A stretch of 64,000 nt of DNA. Origin: Siphonodentalium dalli. Taxonomy: Eukaryota; Mollusca; Scaphopoda; Gadilida; Siphonodentaliidae. Shown in pieces: positions 56,704-64,000 of the stretch. The translations under genes were made by a program, and so were the position numbers. The stretch lies in contig CP136064.1 of assembly GCA_032622095.1 (NCBI GenBank), positions 49,480,073 to 49,544,072 on the forward strand, written 5' to 3'. Under the pieces are notes generated by a model that worked only from the letters and a program-made list of their open reading frames with translations, was not told the origin of the DNA and did no database searches. Position 1 is the first letter of the stretch; every line of letters begins with the position of its first letter.

Positions 56704-57348
56704 TATGGGGAGCCAAATTGACATTTAATAAATAATTGAGCTTAAGTGCAATAAGGAATCTCTAATTGAGCTTAATTGCAATAAGGGATCTCTAATTGCG
56801 GTTGAGTGCAATAAGGAAATATTTAATTGCACTAAGGAATAGCTAATTGCGCTAAAGCGCAATAAGGAATCTCTTAAGCGCAATAAGAAGTATTCTTATT
56901 GCGCTTAAGCACAATAAGGAATATTCTTATTGTGCTTAAGCGCAATAAGGGATATTCTTATTGCGCTTAAGCACAATAAGAGCTAATTGTGCTTAAGTGC
57001 CAATAAGGAATATTCCTTATTGCGCTTAAGCGCAATCAGCCACATTATATAAACTCCCTATAATTCAAATGGTGTAGTCCATGGTATAATGGGTGGAGCA
57101 AATATAGGATAATTTTACTATTTGCAGATATCATGAGGGAGATATATATATAATTAATTGCGCAATAAGGATGTAATTGCGCTTAAGCGCAATAAGGAAT
57201 ATCTTATGGCGCTTAAGTGCAATAAGGTATCTTTAATTGCGCTTAAGCGCAATAAGGAATATTCTTATTGTGCTTAAGTACAATTAGGGGTTCCTTATTG
57301 AGCTTAAGCGCAATTATCTATTAAATGTCAATTTGGCTTCCCATAGGT
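56704..57348. mobile_element. Fam-K element packed with TTGCGCTTAAGCGCAA micro-palindromes
   Basis: 27-bp inverted ends (TATGGGGAGCCAAATTGACA then TTTAATA; one mismatch) bound 645 bp. The interior holds about 20 variants of AATTGCGCTTAAGCGCAATA plus AGGAAT on both sides of a plain segment (57045-57155). A trace of the same motif is at 62.99-63.04 kb. Confidence 0.85.
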
Positions 57349-57360
57349 ATGCAACCATGA

Positions 57361-57930
57361 TATTGAGTTTCCCCCTCTCCTGACCCATATTTAGGGGGCT
57401 GGGTAGGTAGCTATAAGGTACAATATTTGTTTTCCTAAACCAGCATTCTTACAACAATTATAGGGTCGCGGTGTTAATTGACAAAGATCATGTCGGAATG
57501 TAATAACTTACTAATTCAATTACTTCACTGTTTTATATTTATTAAAACATTGTATTAATTAACTGGATTGAGTCGGCAGCCAAAAAATGGGTCGGTCAGG
57601 AGAGGGGAAACAAACAATCTTTTAATTATGGCCTGGGTGGGAAGGCATTAGAGCCTGGGGGTTGAGGATAAATAATTTGCATGGGGTGGGGGGTACGGGC
57701 CCTAGAGCTTCTAACCGATGATAATTCAGTAGTGACTTAAAAACATGCAAAAAGTATCATGAAAAGTGCACAGTACTGTGCTTAATACTTTAATTATCAT
57801 GAAATGACTCACTTCATCTGTCTTATAAAATACCAGTACTCGGATCAATCAATTTAATTTAAATAATTTCTCCTTTCTCGGCTTCAGAATTCTTGAGATA
57901 TATATAGAGCATTTTGTCATTGAAAACTGT
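57361..57930. other. Unassigned sequence
   Basis: No gene or element boundary. Two related phrases, CCCCCTCTCCTGACCCATAT and its approximate complement ATGGGTCGGTCAGGAGAGGG at 57.59 kb, form a loose inverted pair about 210 bp apart. Confidence 0.45.
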
Positions 57931-59803
57931 TAGTCCAGGAGATATTGGTAGACCTCTGCACCCCCCCCCCCCGCCCCCAGGACTTAACTTCACCCCACTA
58001 ATTTTCTTCCTTAAGGTCTCCTCTAATTTTTTTCACTTGTTAACAAGAAAAAAAAGTGGCCGCAGAGACTCCAGACAAGATGGCGTCCATCATGGCGGCC
58101 ATTTTTTTTAAATGCACCAGGTCTCTTTGATCGCCATTATAGTAAAGATGATAGCACATGCGGTCTTGTTTTCCGCTCGATTCGTTATGCTAATATACAA
58201 CCCTTACAAATTAGCCGAAAATCCGACCCCATAATCCAATATGGCGGCCAAGATGGCCGCCGAAATGTGAAAATATGCTATTTTTCTGACATGTTACCAC
58301 CTTTCGTTTGTATCTGTGGGAAAATGTTAGTATTTTTGCGTCATGTTATACATTTATCATATAGAGGAGTCATTGGCGAATACATGGGGACCATAATATG
58401 CATTCATTGCGGGATATTTTTGTCCGATATCACGTTTTCCCAAATGCCGGTATCATAGGTCAAAGCCGAATCTCCGTTAATAACGCGATGTTATGTTTCG
58501 AATCAATGAATGTTATTGCTATTATAACAACACCCATGCATATATATTTGCAGGATATACACGAGCTAGGATTCCTCTTATACCTGAGTTGAGGAATATT
58601 TACCCAAATCCAAGATGGCGGCCAAAATGGCCACCAGAAATAAAAAATCGCCGAAAATCGCTGATTTTAACATCAGTGAGCATTATTGTCATGACAACTC
58701 CACACCTGCTTACTATTGCAAGTTGGGAACACTTAGGCGAAGAACTTTCCTTGTACCATATCCAAATAAAAGTCCCCCAAATCCAAAATGGCGCCCACAA
58801 TGGCGGACAGAGTTTGAAAAATCACCGAAATTCCCTCATATTCACATCATTGGGCATTATTGTCGAGACAACTCCATCCATGCGTACAGTTGAGTTGGAA
58901 ATACTGAGGTGAAGTAATTACCTTACATCTCATGCAAGAAATGGTTTTCCAAATCGAAGATGGCGGCCAAAATGGCGACCGAAATTTGAAAACAAGTCTA
59001 CATTACTTTACTTTCTTAGGATGGGCGTTATTGTTTCGCGATTTCTACCCACCATTACATGTTGATATGTATGAATTATTCATTAGGGTTTGGCAAGTGA
59101 TACTCACAGTCAATATGGCGGCCAACTGGCGGGCAGAAATTGAAAAGAAGCCGATATTATCACATACTAATTTCAACTTTTTGTCATAATATTGATTTGT
59201 ATAAACGAAACGGTACATAATATAAGCCATATATTAGTTCCAATGTAAGTCGTAGCCTTTTGGAAGGATGAAAACCCACAATCGCAATGTGGCATTTCAA
59301 AATCCATTCTCCACTAAGGGCTCATACTGGCCGTAACCGTATATAGGTGCGCCGAATAGTCATATTATGACTTCCAAGAATCAAAACAACAGTACCTGAG
59401 CTTATTCTGATTTGCCACATTCAGCATTATCTAGACTCGTTTCCGTCTCTTCGTCAGATTAATCTATCTCACTCACAACAACAGTTCACTACTCTTCTTT
59501 GTAGGAGTGTGCCACTAATCGGAATGTTTCAAACAATACATATGCCGGTGTCCAGCTCACGTGTTGGTTTCGAAAGCTTGGAATTCTTAGCGAGCTTCAT
59601 TCGTGGTATAGCTTATGGTATAATTCAGATGCTACATATGGGGTATATGCGTCATCTTTTGCGATACACTATACAGGTATTCGGTCGATGCGTATACTAT
59701 CTATCTATCTATCTGCGTATTGTCAGCTTTGGTGACCTAATGGGGTTAACAACGTGTACACCTAGTGATATTCCAAAAGAGCCACTTCTCAATATATGGT
59801 TCA

Positions 59804-60085
59804 TCAATTCACATACTTATCTAATGCACTGACGTACCCGGACAACTTCTGTATATGGCTTCGAATGTTGAAAGCCCGACATTTGACGGATGCATTTCTG
59901 CTAAGGCGTAGCAGACCATAATGCATAATATACCCAAACTCCTTGAACATGATCATAAGATCAAGCTTGTTGGCGTCCAGCAATCGTCTCACCGAACAGA
60001 TCCAATCAGATGATAACAATACACACGGTGCTAGTTTGTGGGTATGTGTCATGATAGTGGAAATGAAATTGGACCATGACTGCAC
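59804..60085 (-). pseudogene. Decayed ORF in the left inner arm of Fam-R
   Basis: 93 codons with NFISTIMTHTHKLAPCVLL and a longer helix-rich stretch. The mirrored right arm (60800-61063, plus) encodes HFIPTIMAHVHKLAPRALLF at the corresponding place. Conservation of residues over a diverged DNA arm suggests remnants of a once-coding gene. Family not recognised. Confidence 0.35.
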
Positions 60086-60799
60086 CGCCCCTTATTTTGT
60101 TATGTTTTAGATTCAGACAGGATCTCATGTGTGGCTTTGCTTTCCTTGTATGCTAAGATTGTATGTCCCCATCCGTTTGGAAGCCGTTCTTAAACAACTG
60201 GACCAGGAGTATGCCATTGGCTACTGCTGTAAAAGCCCCACCAAGACTGGGGTGTAGTCCTAAAGGCGATACATTTGATAGTTGGTTGATATGTCATACT
60301 CACGCTGGGTGGTACAAAGTACAAATGCCATCAACAAAAGGGTGAAATGTTCAACGCGAAGAACATCCAGAGGAATGTTACGTTGATGAGCTCTTGCATT
60401 CAGTTCAACAAACGTTGGTACACCAAGTGATTTCTTGGTATATAACATCACCAATGCGACCATTGTCCTGCATGAGACATTAACTACTATATTCTAAAGT
60501 TATATATATAAAGCTATATGATCATAAAGGTCGCGTTCCCCAACGGCCACAGCCATTGCCATCGAGACTGTAAATTGTTCTTTAAATAATAGTGAAATAA
60601 ATGCACCACAGTTCCTGGCATTTTCTTGAATAATACCGCCCACATACTGACACTAACCCCGAGAGAGGATAACAAAACACGCATACATTCATGCTATAGA
60701 GACATTATCCTTTAGTCCATCCGACTGTTTTGAGGGAGGCTAGCATATTATTATCCAGACAAAAGTGTACGTAGTTGAATCAGAAACGCTTCGAAACGG

Positions 60800-61063
60800 A
60801 TGTGGAAATACAATCTTACCACACCAAATAAAACCGACACGCACGACATTCGATATCTTAAACATGCACAAGGTGTAGGGGTGGTGTATACAGTGGCCCA
60901 TTTCATTCCCACTATCATGGCGCATGTCCACAAACTAGCACCGCGAGCATTGCTCTTCTCTTCTGGGATACATTCGACGAGACAACTGCGGGGCGTCACA
61001 CAGTTTGCTTCGGATAATGGTCAAGACGTGTGGGTAGTCTGTACACTGGGGTCTTCCCCTTAG
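60800..61063 (+). pseudogene. Decayed ORF in the right inner arm of Fam-R
   Basis: Mirror partner of 59804-60085, sharing the FI.TIM.H.HKLAP..LL.S pattern and a following S.RQL segment; it diverges after that. No catalytic motif recognised. Confidence 0.35.
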
Positions 61064-62840
61064 CAGATAGACAGCTGTCCAAGGGAATGAGACAGCTAGC
61101 AACCTTCGAAACATTGTCGAAGTTGTCCACATATGCCAATGCGTTCGCTGAGTTTGTGAGTTGATGAACCATCTATTGAGAAGTGACTAGCTAACTGGTT
61201 CGCCAGGTGTACATGTCGTTATCCCATGGGGTATGAGACACATACATAGAGATGACCTTCTGTAAGCTAGACACCGGAAAATGAATTGTTTGAAACGTTA
61301 TGATTACAGGGACCCTACTCCCAGGAAGTGGTGAATACTTTGTCGGTGTGAGCGACCTAGATCTATCAGACAAAGAAATGGAAGCTGGTCCAGATAATTA
61401 TGGACGTGACGTGGCATATCATAATCTGTTATCATGTAATTGTTCTGATATAACTATTCGGCGCACCTACGATTACGGCCATTATCGGCGCTAAGTGGAG
61501 ACTGGATTTCGAAATGCCACATCGCGATATTAATTGTGGTGTTTCATCTTTCCAGAAGGATACGAGTTATGTTATGCGTTTTCATAACAAAAAGTTGAAA
61601 TTAATATGTGAAAATATCGATTTCTTTTCAATTTCTAGCCGCCAATATAGCAGCGATCTTGGCTGTGAGTATCAATCGCCAAACCCTAATGAATACTTCA
61701 TGTCACTATTCCATATCAACATGTAATGGTGGATAGAAATCGCGAAACAATAACGCCCATCGTAAGAAAGTAAAGTAATGTAGACTTGTTTTCAAATTTC
61801 GGTCGCCATTTTGGCCGCCATCTTCGATTTGGAAAACAATTTATTGCATGAGATGTAATGTAATTACTTCACTTCAGTATTTACAACTCAATTGTTAGCA
61901 TGGGTGGAGATTTCTCGACAACAATGCCCAATGATGTGAATATGAGGGAATTTCGGTGATTTTTCAAAATCTGTCCGCCATTGTGGGCGCCATTTTGGAT
62001 TTGGGGGACTTTTATTTGGATATGGTACAAGGAAAGTTCTTCGCCTACGTGTTCCCAACTTACAATAGTAAGCAGGTGTGGAGTTGTCATGACAATAATG
62101 CTCACTGATGTTAAAATCAGCGATTTTCGGCGATTTTTTATTTCTGGTGGCCATTTTGGCCGCCATCTTGGATTTGGGTAAATATTCCTCAACTCAGGTA
62201 TAAGAGGAATCCTAGCTCGAGTATCTCCTGCAAATATATATGCATGGGTGTTGTTATAATAGCAATAACATCCATTGATTCGAAACATAACATCGCGTTA
62301 TTAACCGAGATTCGGCTTTGGCCTATGATACCGGCATTTGGGAAAACGTGATATCGGACAAAAATATCCCGCAATGAATGCATATTATGGTCCCCATGTG
62401 TTCGCCAATGACTCCTCTATATGACAAATGTATAACATGACGCAAAAATTCTAACATTTTCCCACAGAGACAAACGAAAGGTGGTAACATGTCAGAAAAA
62501 TAGCATATTTTCACATTTCGGCGGCCATCTTGGCCGCCATATTGGATTCTGGTGTCGGATTTTTGCCTAGTTTGTAAGGATTATATATTAGCATAAAGAA
62601 TCGAGCGGAAAACAAGACCGCATGTGCTATCATCTTTACTATAATGGCGATCAAAGAGACCTGGTGCATTTAAAAAAAATGGCCGCCATGATGGACGCCA
62701 TCTTGTCTGGAGTCTCAGCGGCCACTTTTTTTTCTTGTTAACAAGTGAAAAAAATTAGAGGAGACCTTAAGGAAGAAAATTAGTGGGGTGAAGTTAAGTC
62801 CTGGGTGGGGTGCAGAGGTCTACCAATATCTCCTGGACTA

Positions 62841-62985
62841 TGTCCTAATGGTGAATATCCATGCCTAATTTCATTGAGATCCGATAAACCATGGTTGAGA
62901 TATTCATGCCACGGACAAAATATGAACATTTCCAGACAAGATAGTGGAAGGCTGCGTTTTCACATTTTTTTATAATTGCATGGAC
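62841..62985. repeat. Fam-I-like fragment (GATATTCATGCC subtype)
   Basis: AATTTCATTGAGATCCGATA and GGTTGAGATATTCATGCC followed by TTTCCAGACAAGAT, related to 18.27-18.7 kb. Confidence 0.55.
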
Positions 62986-63033
62986 TTGCAATTTAGCGCA
63001 ATTCAATTTTGCTTAAACGCAATTCAATTGTGC

Positions 63034-63333
63034 TTAACTCTTTCAGTGCCAGGGGCCGATCTCATCGGCCCTAATTTACGGTCTGTAGAGTGCCAGGGGC
63101 CGATCGGCCCTAAAAAAAAAAAAAAGATTTAGTTATTTATAGATTTTTTGGGTTGAATTTTGTTTGGGTATGCTTAAGCATGCTATAGAGAATTTAAAAA
63201 CAAACTGGATAAGTCCTTAGGGGCATATTATAACTCAAAACTATCACCAAGTATTCATAGTAATAATTTTGATGCCCATGAAAAACGTAAGATTCCCTGG
63301 CACTAAACCTACAAAATAAGCCTGGCACTGAAA
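63034..63333. mobile_element. Mini Fam-C element (about 295 bp)
   Basis: Left TTAA then CTCTTTCAGTGCCAGGGGCC; right end GCCTGGCACTGAAAG. The interior matches the giant element's ends: GGCCGATCTCATCGGCCCTA on the left, and ATTATAACTCAAAACTATCA ... CACTAAACCTACAAAATA as at 15.43-15.53 kb. The right TTAA is not intact. Confidence 0.82.
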
Positions 63334-63510
63334 GTGCAATTACATACATCTCTATCCTATTCTAATAGAAGTGCAATAATAGCCTTAACAAGATTTCACC
63401 CATCAAAGATCAAATGATGTTCATAATCAGGTGTGGCCGGATAGTCCTCATGCAGGCTTTTCTATAAGAATTAAGGGGTTTTTCTTCTTTATGGTGATCA
63501 ATAAGTGGGC

Positions 63511-63668
63511 TTAACCCTTTACCCAACAGAACGGCCCTGTGCCAATGCATTCTCTTATATATGCGAGTCGACCATAGGTCGCCTCGCATATATAAGAGAA
63601 TGCATTGGCTTAACACATTAAAAATTATAAAATTGTTAAAGAATGTAAGAAAAAATGGTAAAACGTGT
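63511..63668. mobile_element. Fam-B element, truncated copy 3
   Basis: TTAA 63511-63514, end CCCTTTACCCAACAGAACGG, one hairpin module (63542-63608) and part of the spacer; then unrelated sequence. Confidence 0.85.
63542..63608. repeat. 67-bp hairpin module, copy 11
   Basis: Consensus copy. Confidence 0.92.
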
Positions 63669-63829
63669 TAAAAAAATTTGTCTTTATCATATTCCTAGTC
63701 ACAGTCACCACACTAAACACCCACAAGCAATAAATGTTAAAGGTTTGTTTGGTTTTATATTGGTCAGCTGTCCCAGGCTCACACCTACCATGCGAACTTT
63801 AACCCTTTACCCAACAGAAGGGCCCTGTG

Positions 63830-63896
63830 CCAATGCATTCTCTTATATATGCGAGTCGACCATAGGTCGCCTCACATATATAAGAGAATGCATTGG
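63830..63896. repeat. 67-bp hairpin module, copy 12
   Basis: One change (CTCACATATA); otherwise consensus. Confidence 0.92.
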
Positions 63897-63965
63897 CTTA
63901 ACACATTAAAAATTATAAAATTGTTAAAGAATGTAAGAAAAAATGGTAAAAAGATTTTTTTTAGG

Positions 63966-64000
63966 CCAATGCATTCTCTTATATATGCGAGGCGACCTAT
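63966..64000. repeat. Hairpin module, partial at window end
   Basis: First 35 bases of the module; the rest lies beyond the window. Confidence 0.9.

Larger units (their letters stand above)
57931..62840. repeat. 4.9-kb palindrome (Fam-R foldback)
   Basis: Starts TAGTCCAGGAGATATTGGTA and ends with its complement. Outer arms (57.93-59.3 and 61.5-62.84 kb) are almost identical. Pairing continues inward with increasing divergence at least to 60.1 / 60.8 kb, with the centre near 60.4 kb. Arms contain repeated AATCCAAGATGGCGGCCAAA phrases, GC-rich for the window. I found no clean target duplication. ORFs of 135-139 codons in the outer arms (58493-58912 plus, 61881-62288 minus) are mirror translations of the arm repeat. 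Confidence 0.9.
63799..64000. mobile_element. Fam-B element, copy 4, cut by the window edge
   Basis: TTAA 63799-63802, end CCCTTTACCCAACAGAAGGG, hairpin module 63830-63896, spacer, and the start of a second module at 63966. Same orientation as the truncated copy about 290 bp to the left. Confidence 0.9.

Noticed and set aside
58493-58912. 139-codon frame, one of the longest in the window
   Set aside because: It is a translation of the Fam-R arm repeat; a mirror version of 135 codons exists at 61881-62288. Phrases such as NPRWRPKWPPEI come from CCAAGATGGCGGCC repeats.

Overview
The window is nuclear DNA from an animal, almost certainly a marine invertebrate and probably a mollusc. It is AT-rich, has spliceosomal introns, decayed non-LTR retrotransposon fragments and a very high density of short non-autonomous DNA transposons (MITEs). 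The mollusc guess is inference from repeat style, not proof. There are no bacterial-type genes, no rRNA or tRNA gene that I can recognise, and no CRISPR. Most of the DNA between the few exons is repeats.

Genes. The one confident gene lies on the minus strand at the left end: the first three coding exons of a kinesin-3 (KIF1/unc-104-like) motor (9996-10095, 9124-9194, 1923-2105). The exons join in phase and carry the motor N-terminus and the P-loop; the gene continues beyond base 1. Two repeat-poor stretches (41.45-42.6 kb and 46.62-47.4 kb) hold weak exon-like ORFs behind plausible splice acceptors. Reverse-transcriptase remnants lie at 1.24-1.44 kb and 51.05-51.24 kb, with a LINE-like 3' end at 34.0-34.26 kb.

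Repeats, named here for convenience. Fam-A: palindromic, TA target duplication, Tc1/mariner-like, 16 copies. Fam-F: palindromic, 10-bp target duplication in one clean case, 8 copies. A group of TTAA-flanked, piggyBac-like elements whose ends begin CCCTTT (Fam-B, C, D, M, S). Fam-O: Harbinger-like, TAA duplication. One hAT-like 975-bp element with an 8-bp duplication. Several other foldbacks (E, G, N, P, Q, T, K).

Layout: 1-10.1 kb kinesin exons and MITE-filled introns; 10.17-10.80 kb two abutting TTAA elements; 11.09-15.73 kb a 4.6-kb TTAA-flanked foldback with a minisatellite centre; 16-22.8 kb scattered MITEs and hairpins; 23.3-29.6 kb transcript-like diverged repeats and a 160-bp satellite ending in a TTAA element terminus; 29.6-38 kb mostly unassigned; 37.8-41.4 kb nested MITEs; 43.3-46.6 kb an exact 1648-bp tandem duplication; 51.3-54.3 kb a 150-170-bp tandem array bounded by inverted repeats and split by the hAT element; 56.7-57.35 kb a palindromic micro-repeat element; 57.9-62.8 kb a 4.9-kb palindrome with decayed ORFs in both arms; 63.0-64.0 kb more TTAA elements.

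The most unusual signal is a 67-bp near-perfect hairpin module (12 full copies, one half copy and one cut by the window edge) that recurs inside four differently ended transposon families. A second theme is tandem arrays or minisatellites sitting inside TIR-bounded elements (C, D, J, K).
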